Shown: one piece after another, positions 54,816 through 63,742 of the stretch | Position numbering within the stretch: position 1 is the first letter of the stretch | Layout of the letters: each line of letters opens with the position of its first letter | NCBI RefSeq assembly: GCF_016745235.1 | Contig: NZ_JAELVM010000001.1 | Span: forward strand, 13,856-77,855 | Source: Chryseobacterium endalhagicum | Lineage (GTDB): Bacteria; Bacteroidota; Bacteroidia; Flavobacteriales; Weeksellaceae | Length of the DNA stretch: 64,000 nt | Direction of reading: 5' to 3' | Notes under the pieces: model-generated | What the model was told of the DNA's origin: nothing | The model's database searches: none | What the model saw: the letters and a program-made list of their open reading frames with translations, nothing else | Program-made: the position numbers and the translations under genes

Positions 54816-56540
54816 CTATTTAAAATTATTGATCGCATTGTTTATTCGGGAGATACTTTCCTCTTTTCCAATCAGTTCCATGATATCCGGAACATCAGGA
54901 CCTTTCAGTTCTCCTACCAGGGCCAAACGCAGCGGCATCATCACTTTTCCCATTCCCAGCCCTTTGTTTTCGGCGAAATCGTGAACGGCCTGTTTTAGGG
55001 TTTCAGAAGCAAATTCTGTAGTGTTAAGGCCTTCTGCCAGTTCTCCTAAAACAGCAGATGTTTCTTCATTCCATGCTTTTTTAGACGCTTTTTCGTCATA
55101 AGAAACCGGAGCTTCGAAGAAAAATTTTCCGTTTTCGTAAATATCAATTGGGAAGGTTGCTCTTTCTTTCATCAGATGAATAATTTTTAATAATTTTTCA
55201 TCCTCAATATTTAAGTTTAAATCTAAATTTTTAAGAATAGTTAATAATTCTTCATTAGATTTTAATTGGATATAATGATGATTTAGTGATTCTGATTTTT
55301 CTTTACTAAATCTGGCTCCGGCTTTATGAACTTTATGTAAATCAAATTCTTTGATCATTTCTTCCAAAGTGAGATTTTCTTTATCGTCAGCAGGAGACCA
55401 GCCTAAAAGCGAAATCATATTAATAAATGCCTCAGGAAGATAACCGCTTTCTCTATAGCCTTTTGAAACATTTCCTGTTTTAGGATCCGTAAAGTTTAAG
55501 GGAAACACAGGGAATCCGAATTTATCACCGTCTCTTTTGCTTAATTTCCCGGAAAGGCCCTTCTTTAAAAACTGTTTTACAGAAGCCGTCAGCGGGTTGT
55601 CTTTATCATTTTCTCCCAGCATGGATTTGAATCTCGGGCTTTTTACCTCTGCAAAGAAAGATTTAATAAGCTCTGCGGATTCATCAAAAGAAAACTGACT
55701 GTTTTTCAATACAAATTCTTCCGTAAAAGATTTTGTAATACTGTCTATATTATCTTTATTAATTAAGGTAGATACGTCAGGTTTCAGGATTAAAGAAAGA
55801 TGGGCAAACTGCGGTGCTTTCCAGCCCATTGCTTCATACAGTAACGTATGCAGGCCTAAAGACGGCAGCCATTCTTCACCACGGATCACGTGGGAAATTT
55901 CCATTTCGTGGTCATCAATGATGTTGGCGAAATGGTACGTAGGCATTCCGTCGTTTTTTACCAAAACTTTATCGTCCAGCGTATTGGTATTCACGGAAGA
56001 ATGTCCGCGGATAATGTCTTCAAGATTCAGGGTTCTGTCCACCGGCATTTTGAATCTCACCACATAAGGTGTTTTTTCATCCAGCAATTTCTGCACTTCT
56101 TCCTCAGAAAGGGCAAGACTGTTTCTCAGCTGGTTTCTGGTTCTGTTGTCATAAGAGAAAACCTCTCCTTTTGCTTCAAACTCAGCACGGATGGCATCAA
56201 GTTCTTCAGAGGTATCAAAAGCGATGTAGGCATAGTCTGTTTTCAGGATCTGCTCCGTATATCTGTCGTAGATATCCCTTCTTTCAGACTGTCTGTAAGG
56301 TGCAAATTTTCCTCCTTTCTTAGGACTTTCATCGGGAATGATTCCGCACCATTCTAAAGCTTCTTCGATGTAATCTTCAGCTCCTTCTACATATCTCGCC
56401 GTATCGGTATCTTCAATCCGAAGTACAAATTCACCACCCTGGTTTTTAGCAAAAAGATAATCATATAATGCGGTTCTTACGCCTCCCAAATGCAAAGGTC
56501 CTGTAGGACTTGGAGCAAAACGAACTCTTACTTTCTCCAT
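54816..56540 (-). CDS. gltX: glutamate-tRNA ligase with a 70-residue insertion
   Basis: 574 residues from ATG at 56540 (MEKVRVRFAPSPTG); an ATG seven codons upstream does not fit the family. It charges tRNA-Glu. The HIGH site is HLGG (17-20), the class I signature is LRIEDTDTARY, and the KMSKS site is KLSKR (332-336). Between ILKPD (ending 255) and GLSGKLSKR lies an insertion at about 256-328 that standard GltX lacks (most are about 470-510 residues); it is helical, with INKDNIDSITKSFTEEF. It is inside the catalytic half, next to the active-site loop. The C-terminal anticodon-binding half looks normal. Confidence 0.95.
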   Translation of the reverse strand: MEKVRVRFAPSPTGPLHLGGVRTALYDYLFAKNQGGEFVLRIEDTDTARYVEGAEDYIEEALEWCGIIPDESPKKGGKFAPYRQSERRDIYDRYTEQILKTDYAYIAFDTSEELDAIRAEFEAKGEVFSYDNRTRNQLRNSLALSEEEVQKLLDEKTPYVVRFKMPVDRTLNLEDIIRGHSSVNTNTLDDKVLVKNDGMPTYHFANIIDDHEMEISHVIRGEEWLPSLGLHTLLYEAMGWKAPQFAHLSLILKPDVSTLINKDNIDSITKSFTEEFVLKNSQFSFDESAELIKSFFAEVKSPRFKSMLGENDKDNPLTASVKQFLKKGLSGKLSKRDGDKFGFPVFPLNFTDPKTGNVSKGYRESGYLPEAFINMISLLGWSPADDKENLTLEEMIKEFDLHKVHKAGARFSKEKSESLNHHYIQLKSNEELLTILKNLDLNLNIEDEKLLKIIHLMKERATFPIDIYENGKFFFEAPVSYDEKASKKAWNEETSAVLGELAEGLNTTEFASETLKQAVHDFAENKGLGMGKVMMPLRLALVGELKGPDVPDIMELIGKEESISRINNAINNFK

Positions 56541-56577
56541 TTCAATAAAAATTTTGTGCAAATTTACTTAAAATTAA

Positions 56578-56715
56578 CCGAGTTAGAGTTAAGAATATTA
56601 AGATTAAAAGGCCGGAAGACGGAAGCCTGAGGCTGGAAGTTACTCTCAGACGGATAATTTCTTACGGTTATTGTAAGATTTGATTCAATATTTAAAAGAA
56701 ATTAATAAAATCAGA
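56578..56715. repeat. decayed third copy of the palindromic element
   Basis: aaccgagttagagttaag, then aatattaagattaaaaggcc, then ggaagcctgaggctggaag, then gaaattaataaaatc, in the same order as in 27237-27360. The outer arm is mutated (aaccgagttagagttaag against aacctgagttcgggataag) and the matching right arm is absent, so it is a degenerate half-copy. Confidence 0.7.
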
Positions 56716-56753
56716 GGACAGCAGATCTTTAGAATTACCGATAAGTTCCTGTC

Positions 56754-57659
56754 TTATTTAAGCATCAGCAGTTTAAAGAACAGCACGGGATTTTTATACT
56801 TGATCCTGTACTTTTCCTTTTTCCATTCCTTGTGCAGTCTTTCTTTTTCAGACTCCGAATCTGTTTCCGATAAAAGGATCTCGTATTTGAAATGAACGAG
56901 CTTCAGGAGGTACTTTTTATAAAGTTCCCTGTCGGATTTTATATAATCCAGGTATTTATGGGTCACTTTTTCATAGGAATCCTGCATCACCTTCCAGTTT
57001 CTTGAAAGGCTTGTGGAAAGAATCCTGTAGTGGAATAATTTTTTATCGATGAATCCAATCCTGTACCCTCTGGAAGTCAGTCTTAAATTCATGTCCCAGT
57101 CTTCAGTATTAATATTTTCATCAAACGGATGCTGTACCAGAAGTTCTCTTTTTACAAACGTTCCTACATTCGCTGTTTTGTTTTCCGAAACATTTTCATG
57201 GAAGAAGTTGGGAAGGCTTTCTATGATCTGTTTTTTTTCTTTGGGCGTATAAATATCTGTGGTTTTATCTTCAGACTGGTAGTATTTATACCCATCAGAA
57301 AGGATAAAATCTACCTGGTTTTCTCCGATGTAAGCTACTTTTTCTGAAAGATGGTCTTCTGTAAACCAGTCGTCTCCGGAAAGCAGGGACACATATTCTC
57401 CCGAAGCCTGTGAAACCGCAATATTGATGTTTTTTGCCACGCCAAAACTCTCCGTATTCCTGATCATTTTATAAGGCTTGTCAAACCTGGCAAGAACCCG
57501 TTCTGCATTTTCAAAAGTTTTATCCTTCGAAGCATTATCCAAAAGAATAATCTCATAATGGGGATAGGTCTGCGAAATTGCGGAAAGGCACGCCTGTTCA
57601 ATGAACTTTTCATGGTTCATGGTAATGATGATAAGGCTTACAAGAGGCGGGTTGTTCAT
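56754..57659 (-). CDS. GT2-family glycosyltransferase
   Basis: 301 residues. A GT-A fold is shown by PLVSLIIITMNHEKFIEQA, LLDNASKDKTFENA and the DxD-type SLLSGDDWF, with later EDWDMNLRLTSRGYRI (catalytic-base region ED). It transfers a nucleotide-activated sugar. Acceptor and sugar unknown. It is the first gene (in map order) of a polysaccharide cluster on the minus strand to 62603, with 34 bp to the next. Confidence 0.88.
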   Translation of the reverse strand: MNNPPLVSLIIITMNHEKFIEQACLSAISQTYPHYEIILLDNASKDKTFENAERVLARFDKPYKMIRNTESFGVAKNINIAVSQASGEYVSLLSGDDWFTEDHLSEKVAYIGENQVDFILSDGYKYYQSEDKTTDIYTPKEKKQIIESLPNFFHENVSENKTANVGTFVKRELLVQHPFDENINTEDWDMNLRLTSRGYRIGFIDKKLFHYRILSTSLSRNWKVMQDSYEKVTHKYLDYIKSDRELYKKYLLKLVHFKYEILLSETDSESEKERLHKEWKKEKYRIKYKNPVLFFKLLMLK

Positions 57660-57693
57660 TGATATTGGATGTGAAAATGTTTTCTGTTTAAAA

Positions 57694-59121
57694 TTAAGGA
57701 TGTGTCCTGTAAATGAAATAATAATATTCCTCAGTGGATTTCCTTACTAAAACAGGCTTTTGAGTCTGAAGAGAAAAATATTTGTATATCTTTTCTTCAA
57801 AATCTAATCTTGAAATAAATTTATGATAATCTTTTGAAATAAGAATAATATAATCCGGATCTGTTTTTTTCAGATAAGTAAGATAGGCATCCCAGTCTTT
57901 TTTCTTTTTAGTCAGTAATAAAGTGGCATTATTCAGTCCCCACGTATCATATAAGTAGCCATCTGAAAAATAAGCAATGGCTCCGGCATCAGAATTAACG
58001 ACTTTAAACTTCTTATTTTCCTTTACAGATATTTCCTTCAGGTATTTTCCAATGTATATGGGGCCGTTTACCATGGCTTTTGAATAGGCATCTATATAAA
58101 AAGTTCTATGAGAATTCAGATACCTGCCATAATTGAAAAGTCCGGCTATGCTTAAAACAAATAAGGCGATATTTAATTTTTTATTTTTAAAAACGTCTAA
58201 GGTTTCATAGCGCAGGAAATAAATGTAATATACAAACAATGGGAATCTATAACGGTCAAAAAAATTCATAACCTCGTCTATGAAAAAGGAATAGTAAATG
58301 ATAAAAAAGAATAACGGAGCATAAAAAACTAATTTAGTTTTATAATTCCTCACCGCATAAATGATGATTGGCAGAAAGACAATGGTAACTGTTATGAAAT
58401 TCTGGATTTTTGCCGCTGAAAATTCTCTGATGTTTTTTAACAGGAAAGGGAGAGGAATCAGTACGTCATAGTAATACGCCGTATATAAAAAATACAGTGT
58501 TACTGAAGCTAATACACACAGCGCTCTTTTAAAAAATATTTTGCTGAAAAGCTGAGTGTCAATCACGAAAAAAAGCGTGAATACAATAGATTCCGGCCGG
58601 ATAAATGGCAATATAAAGGCTAAAAAATAAGCAATATTGTGATTCCTGTATTTCAGAAAAAGAAATAAGACAGTGGCGAAAAAAACAGTTTCCAGGCCAT
58701 GAGAGATATTAAACGCGGACCACACACTGAAGAAAACTGAAAATACCAGTATGAAAATCTTTGTGAAGAGGGATTCATGTATTTTAAAGCTTTGAAATAA
58801 TGAGGCGAGGAGCACCGTAATCAATAATAAACTTATGCCTTTATTGACGTAAACAGGGTTAATGATAGGTTCAAAATTAAAAAAAAAGCTTTGAATAAGC
58901 ATCCATACCACACTGGTCTGTCCGTTTCCCTGAACGGTGTCTATGATATTATACCACGGTTTTCCTTCCTGAAAAAAATGCTTCGAATAGGTAAGGGTAA
59001 TGTATGAATCATCCAGAAATGTATCTCTTAACGTATACGTGAGATAAATTAATGGAAGTGAAATTATAATTAAAAATATTGACGATAAGAATAGATCATT
59101 CTTACTATTTTTTTTCATCAT
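57694..59121 (-). CDS. GT-C-like multi-pass membrane glycosyltransferase
   Basis: 475 residues with about ten predicted membrane spans. The motif DDSYITLTYSKHF in the first periplasmic loop (about 36-48) resembles the DDAYI/DDxFI loop of GT39/PMT-like and arabinosyltransferase-type GT-C enzymes, which use polyprenyl-phosphate sugars. The C-terminal soluble part (about 375-475) contains VNSDAGAIAYFSDGYLYD, found in this type. The donor is unknown. It could be a polymerase or flippase-like protein instead, but the acidic loop favours a transferase. Confidence 0.75.
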   Translation of the reverse strand: MMKKNSKNDLFLSSIFLIIISLPLIYLTYTLRDTFLDDSYITLTYSKHFFQEGKPWYNIIDTVQGNGQTSVVWMLIQSFFFNFEPIINPVYVNKGISLLLITVLLASLFQSFKIHESLFTKIFILVFSVFFSVWSAFNISHGLETVFFATVLFLFLKYRNHNIAYFLAFILPFIRPESIVFTLFFVIDTQLFSKIFFKRALCVLASVTLYFLYTAYYYDVLIPLPFLLKNIREFSAAKIQNFITVTIVFLPIIIYAVRNYKTKLVFYAPLFFFIIYYSFFIDEVMNFFDRYRFPLFVYYIYFLRYETLDVFKNKKLNIALFVLSIAGLFNYGRYLNSHRTFYIDAYSKAMVNGPIYIGKYLKEISVKENKKFKVVNSDAGAIAYFSDGYLYDTWGLNNATLLLTKKKKDWDAYLTYLKKTDPDYIILISKDYHKFISRLDFEEKIYKYFSLQTQKPVLVRKSTEEYYYFIYRTHP

Positions 59122-59154
59122 ATTGTACCGGTGTGTTTAAGGGCTAAGGGAAAA

Positions 59155-60375
59155 TTATGTATTTAATAACTGCTCCAGCTTCTTATCAAAAGTTTCAGGA
59201 TCCAATCTGTAATCTTCGTGGAATCCTTCATCATCCTGCGGATAAATATAGAAAAAAAGATCAAAACCTACTTCTTTGGCCAAAGTAGAAAAAATAGCAA
59301 AATTCCCCCATACGGAACTGAACCAGCTGAGACCTTTAGCACCTGCATTGGCAAACAGTACATTCGTCCAGGCGGCACCGCTCGGACCGATAATGTATTC
59401 CGCGTTGTTGATCAGGTAGATCTGCTCGTGGATATTCAGGTCTTCAAAAAAGACTTCTTCAAATCCATGCTTCTGTGCCAGACCGAAAATTTCTTCCTCA
59501 TTGTATTTTCTGTACTGGGATCTTCGGGAAATAAATATCCTTTTAACCGGCTGGATATGCACTTTGGCTAGATCCAGATTGTCAAAAGCAGTTTTTCTGA
59601 GATATTGCAGTGATGATTTCGACAGTTTGGTAAATCCGGCTTCATAAGTCATTCCCGGCATAATATTCGGAACCGCGTAATTGTTGCTCGTGATATGCCA
59701 CAGCTTTTTGAACTGGTAATAGTTTTTATCGTGGTTGAGGAATAGAATTTTGTAATCTTTGAGAAAGAACATCAGCAGGTCTTTCAGATTTTCTACTTTC
59801 TGTACGTCTTCATCTACAATGATCAGCTTGTTTTTGGCATCAGGAATATGCTGAAAAAATTCAACCTTGGAAAGGATATCTACCAGAAAATGATAATAAT
59901 TGAAGGTAAAAGTTCCACCCAGAAAAATAGCTTCTTCATCGTAATATACATTCTTGTGATTCTTTACCTTGGCAAGCGTCATCGAATGCTGCATCAGATT
60001 ATTGGTATTGTAAACATACGTAATCCTGTCGTCATCATGCCATTTCTCGTAAAACAGCTTTTCTTTTTTCAGATCTAAAAAGTATGTGGAATTGGGAATG
60101 CAGAGTACATTTTGAAGCGCAAAAATCTCTATGGGATTTTTAGGTGTTTTTATAGAAACCTGAGGCGTATCAAACGTTTTAGGCAGAAACAATTCGGACT
60201 CCTGTTTTTCACTGATCCTGATTCTTTCCGTACAGTATTCAGACGGGATAGAATCCAGCGGTAAAAAATCGGTTACAAGCCTTTTTGCTTTTCTGAAAAA
60301 GGATTTGATATAATATTTTTTTCTAAGTGCCTTAAGCTGCTTTTCTAAATTTTCAATTTGTTCCTTCGCATTCAT
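59155..60375 (-). CDS. GT61-family glycosyltransferase
   Basis: 406 residues. An N-terminal coiled region (EQIENLEKQLKALRKKYY) precedes the GT61 (DUF563-type) domain. The conserved C-terminal block is IFISRRSQYRKYNEEE, then YLINNAEYIIGPSGAAWTN, then LFANAGAKGLSW, which is the family signature. Families of this type include xylosyl- and GlcNAc-transferases and bacterial LPS/capsule enzymes. No signal peptide. Confidence 0.85.
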   Translation of the reverse strand: MNAKEQIENLEKQLKALRKKYYIKSFFRKAKRLVTDFLPLDSIPSEYCTERIRISEKQESELFLPKTFDTPQVSIKTPKNPIEIFALQNVLCIPNSTYFLDLKKEKLFYEKWHDDDRITYVYNTNNLMQHSMTLAKVKNHKNVYYDEEAIFLGGTFTFNYYHFLVDILSKVEFFQHIPDAKNKLIIVDEDVQKVENLKDLLMFFLKDYKILFLNHDKNYYQFKKLWHITSNNYAVPNIMPGMTYEAGFTKLSKSSLQYLRKTAFDNLDLAKVHIQPVKRIFISRRSQYRKYNEEEIFGLAQKHGFEEVFFEDLNIHEQIYLINNAEYIIGPSGAAWTNVLFANAGAKGLSWFSSVWGNFAIFSTLAKEVGFDLFFYIYPQDDEGFHEDYRLDPETFDKKLEQLLNT

Positions 60376-60441
60376 ATTCTAAAACTTGGAATAACCAAAG
60401 AATTTCGGTCGTCGTTTCACCTGATGTACAGCGTGTATTTT

Positions 60442-61629
60442 CTATATAATTTCCCGGTAATAGCCTATGGTTTCATCCACCATCTTATCAATCCCGAATT
60501 TTGCTTCTACTAATTTCCGGGCATTCAGTGCCAATCTGTTTCTCAGCTCCTCATCTTCAAAAATAAGACTGATCTTTTCGTGAAAATTTCCTTCCTCCGC
60601 AATCATCCCGTTTACAGGTTCTTCTATGATCTCTTTAAAGGAGTCTATAGCCGAACATACAACGGGTTTCTGCATCGCCATTACCTCGAGCAAAGATAAG
60701 CTAAAATTTTCACCCTTGGAGGGGAAGCATACCACCTCTGCTTTGCTGATCAGCTGTACAATTTCACTTCCTGTTTTATTTCCGTAAAAGTGAACCGAAT
60801 CTCTGGTTCGGGAATCCTGAATATTCTCAGCGATATAAGCCGGGTAGTGGTTGGGATTTCCTATGAAATGGAGGGATGCCTCCGGATAGTTTTTTTTCAG
60901 TTCAATAAAATTACTGATAAGCGTCTCTGCACCTTTTTCAAAAGATACATTTCCTAAATAGAAAACAGATTGTGGAATAATTTCTGCGCTGGGTTCAGGC
61001 TTATAGAATTTTTCATCAATACCGTTATAAATCAGCCTTGGATTTTTGATGTCAAACAGGCTTTTATTGATGGTTTCATTGTATTTGGAAATGGCAATAA
61101 TATTTTCAGCCTGCTTAAAAGCTTCTTTCTCACAGAAAATTCTCCCCTTATGAACTTTTTTGTAGCCGAAATATTTTTCCAGTACAGACCATGAACCGTG
61201 ACATCTGATCACGTATGGAATGTTTTCAGGAATTGAAAGTGCTAAACCGTCGAAGTCATGGGTTTCTGCAATATCAAAATGTAGATCGTTCTTTTTGATC
61301 CAGGCATTTATTTTTTCAGAAATTATTTTTTTCTCCGATAAATAGGTTTTAAAATGAATCTGCTCGAAAGCTTTTATTTTTCCGGTAAAAGACCTTAGCA
61401 GTTCAAGGAGTGGATTGGCTTTGAAAATATCTTTGATTGAATGAATCTTCACACCGTCTTCCTCCACATCAAACGCATACTTTGAAATTAAAAATACATG
61501 TACGGATATGCCCCTTTTTACCAGTTCCGTGCACAGGTTTTTATAGAAAACGCCTGTACCGCCCACTTTAGGGCCTCGTGAACATTTGTATTCCCGGGTA
61601 ACGATCAGTACACTTCTTATTTCTTTCAT
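60442..61629 (-). CDS. GT4-family glycosyltransferase
   Basis: 395 residues, GT-B fold. The C-terminal half has SVFYLGNVSFEKGAETLISN and the EX7E motif ENFSLSLLE in FPSKGENFSLSLLEVMAMQK. The N-terminal half starts SVLIVTREYKCSRGPKVGGTG, with the glycine-rich donor or acceptor loop. Retaining transferase of a sugar from a nucleotide donor. Its start overlaps the upstream gene's stop by ATGA (61626-61629), so the two are translationally coupled. Confidence 0.9.
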   Translation of the reverse strand: MKEIRSVLIVTREYKCSRGPKVGGTGVFYKNLCTELVKRGISVHVFLISKYAFDVEEDGVKIHSIKDIFKANPLLELLRSFTGKIKAFEQIHFKTYLSEKKIISEKINAWIKKNDLHFDIAETHDFDGLALSIPENIPYVIRCHGSWSVLEKYFGYKKVHKGRIFCEKEAFKQAENIIAISKYNETINKSLFDIKNPRLIYNGIDEKFYKPEPSAEIIPQSVFYLGNVSFEKGAETLISNFIELKKNYPEASLHFIGNPNHYPAYIAENIQDSRTRDSVHFYGNKTGSEIVQLISKAEVVCFPSKGENFSLSLLEVMAMQKPVVCSAIDSFKEIIEEPVNGMIAEEGNFHEKISLIFEDEELRNRLALNARKLVEAKFGIDKMVDETIGYYREII

Positions 61630-62603
61630 GAATTCAGTTTAAATACAGTGTTCACCCAATGGTCAAGGGTATACTTATCATAAACTTCTTTAGGCAGCTT
61701 TTCGTATGGAGTATGGAAAAAATCTTTTTTGATGTTACGGAAATTCTTATCCAGCACCAGAATATTACGGGGATTATAGAAATCGTAAGTTTTGATGGTA
61801 GGATTATCCGTGATGATTTTCTTTTCCAGCGCCATGGCTTCAAATATCCTGAAGCTCAGGCCGGTCTGGTCAGCACGCATCAGATCAAGAATCACTTTTG
61901 TATTCTTGTAATAATCCGGCAGTGCATGATGAGGTATTTTTTTTCTTCCGAACTTTAAAATCTCAATATTTTTCTGGTCAACAATCTGGTTCAGTTTATT
62001 TTTCCAGCCTTTTTTACCCACCATATATACCTCGAATTTTATTTTCATGGCACATACCCTGTTGATCAGCAGGTTTAAAGCTGAAAGTCTTTTCTGATCA
62101 TAAGAAGTGATGTAGAACAGATCCAGCTTCGGATGCTGCTTCTCGGCAGGAATATGATCCAGATAATTATAATTCGTGATCTTTTCGAATCCGAAATTTT
62201 TTACATCATTATCGTCGAAGGAAAAAATAGTGTCAAAATAGTGCAGAAGATGGGTGGCAGGGTTTCTTGCCATGCTGTCATAAAGGTAGGCGATATTCCG
62301 GTCTGCATATTCCCTGATCTTCTTATGGATGCTTTCGTCAATCGCTTCAGGATTGATGACCAGAATCTGATCCTGTTTTCCAATTTTTTCCAGAGATTCC
62401 AAAATGAAACTTTGTCTTTTGTGATATTTGGGGTTTTTGCCCAGAAAAATCTTGCTGAAAGTGTTTTTCAAACGTTCACCAGTATTTTTATGGGTAAAGG
62501 CTCCGATGTTGATATGGCACGCCTGAATGCCTTTATCACTCAGTTTTTCCACTATGTGTTCATCATAATGCCAGAAATCGAAGCTGATTAAACAAATTTT
62601 CAT
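61626..62603 (-). CDS. GT4-like glycosyltransferase (CgeB-like)
   Basis: 325 residues. The C-terminal half resembles the CgeB/GT4-type domain: DLMRADQTGLSFRIFEAMALE, then KKIITDNPTIKTYDFYNPRN. The N-terminal half is a Rossmann-like domain starting MKICLISFDFWHYDEHIVEKL. It lacks a clear EX7E pair, so its catalytic status is uncertain. It overlaps the next gene by ATGA. It begins the minus-strand part of the polysaccharide cluster. Confidence 0.75.
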   Translation of the reverse strand: MKICLISFDFWHYDEHIVEKLSDKGIQACHINIGAFTHKNTGERLKNTFSKIFLGKNPKYHKRQSFILESLEKIGKQDQILVINPEAIDESIHKKIREYADRNIAYLYDSMARNPATHLLHYFDTIFSFDDNDVKNFGFEKITNYNYLDHIPAEKQHPKLDLFYITSYDQKRLSALNLLINRVCAMKIKFEVYMVGKKGWKNKLNQIVDQKNIEILKFGRKKIPHHALPDYYKNTKVILDLMRADQTGLSFRIFEAMALEKKIITDNPTIKTYDFYNPRNILVLDKNFRNIKKDFFHTPYEKLPKEVYDKYTLDHWVNTVFKLNS

Positions 62604-62644
62604 ACTGCAAAAATAAAAATTTCATAATTAAATTTATATTTTTG

Positions 62645-63742
62645 ATGAAAACCCTGAGCGGAATGCAAAAGAAAATTCTTATTGATGCTGAAAGATTAAA
62701 GTACCCGAAGTCGGGAATTGCCAACGTATGTGTTTCATTAATAAAGGGTCTGGACGAAAAAGCCTCTGATTTTAACTATACTTTTTACGGTCCGAAAAAA
62801 AATATTCCACAGACAAAAAAAAACTTTACAGTCATCGATTGGAAGTTCTGGCAAAAGAAAATTCCTTTTAATACCGGTAAGTTTGCTCTTATTCACACTG
62901 CACACCAGCTTTCCGACTATTTTCACAGCATAAAAAAAGGGCAGAAGAAGGTGGTTACCCTTCATGATCTGAATTTTTTGCATGACAACAGCTCAGAAAA
63001 GAAAGTCAGTAAAAGTAAAAATCTCGTTCAGAAAAACATCGGCAATGCGGATGCGGTAGTTTGTATCTCAGAATTTGTAAAAGATGATTTTATAAAAAAC
63101 AAAGCACTTTTCAGTTTAAAAGATACTGTGAAAGTGGAAGTGATTTACAACGGACTTATCTTTCCGGAATCTGCGGATTTCAGTTCTAAAAACAGCTACA
63201 GTTTTATCGGAAAAAAATTCATCCTGAATATCGGAGTGCTTTTCCCTAAAAAAAATCAGGAAGTGCTGCTGGATCTTATTTCTCAAAATGACAGGCATCT
63301 TGTGCTGGTTACTTCTTCTGCAAAATCTGCATACAAAGAGAAGTTTTTAGAGAAAATCAAAACATTAGGACTGGAAGACAGGGTGCATATTCTGGAAAAT
63401 GTAGATAACAGCGAAAAATATTTTCTTCTACAGCAATGTGAATCGTACTGTCATCCATCATTGGCAGAAGGTTTTGGAATTCCCCCTGTGGAAGCTATGT
63501 ATTTTGGAAAACCGGTTTTTTTAAGCCGGCTGACAAGTCTTCCCGAAATTGGCGGGAATCTGGCATTTTATTTTGATGATTTTTCAGCAGAACACATGCA
63601 GCAGGTTTATGCATCGGGAATGCAGGCTTATGGCTCAAAATCAGCCGAATTTGCTTCCCAATTGAAGGAAAGAGCGCTGAAATTCGGTTATCTGGAAATG
63701 GCGGGTGCCTACGAAAAACTGTACAGTGAACTGCTGAATTAA
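62645..63742 (+). CDS. GT4-family glycosyltransferase
   Basis: 365 residues from ATG at 62645; 62663 (MQKKILIDAERL) is an alternative favoured by a TATTTTTG at 62637-62644 that would start transcription only a few bases upstream. The GT-B fold is shown by FILNIGVLFPKKNQEVLLDL and EGFGIPPVEAMYFGKPV (EX7E). It is the only plus-strand glycosyltransferase here, divergent from the others, and its stop overlaps that of the following minus-strand gene. Confidence 0.88.
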   Translation: MKTLSGMQKKILIDAERLKYPKSGIANVCVSLIKGLDEKASDFNYTFYGPKKNIPQTKKNFTVIDWKFWQKKIPFNTGKFALIHTAHQLSDYFHSIKKGQKKVVTLHDLNFLHDNSSEKKVSKSKNLVQKNIGNADAVVCISEFVKDDFIKNKALFSLKDTVKVEVIYNGLIFPESADFSSKNSYSFIGKKFILNIGVLFPKKNQEVLLDLISQNDRHLVLVTSSAKSAYKEKFLEKIKTLGLEDRVHILENVDNSEKYFLLQQCESYCHPSLAEGFGIPPVEAMYFGKPVFLSRLTSLPEIGGNLAFYFDDFSAEHMQQVYASGMQAYGSKSAEFASQLKERALKFGYLEMAGAYEKLYSELLN

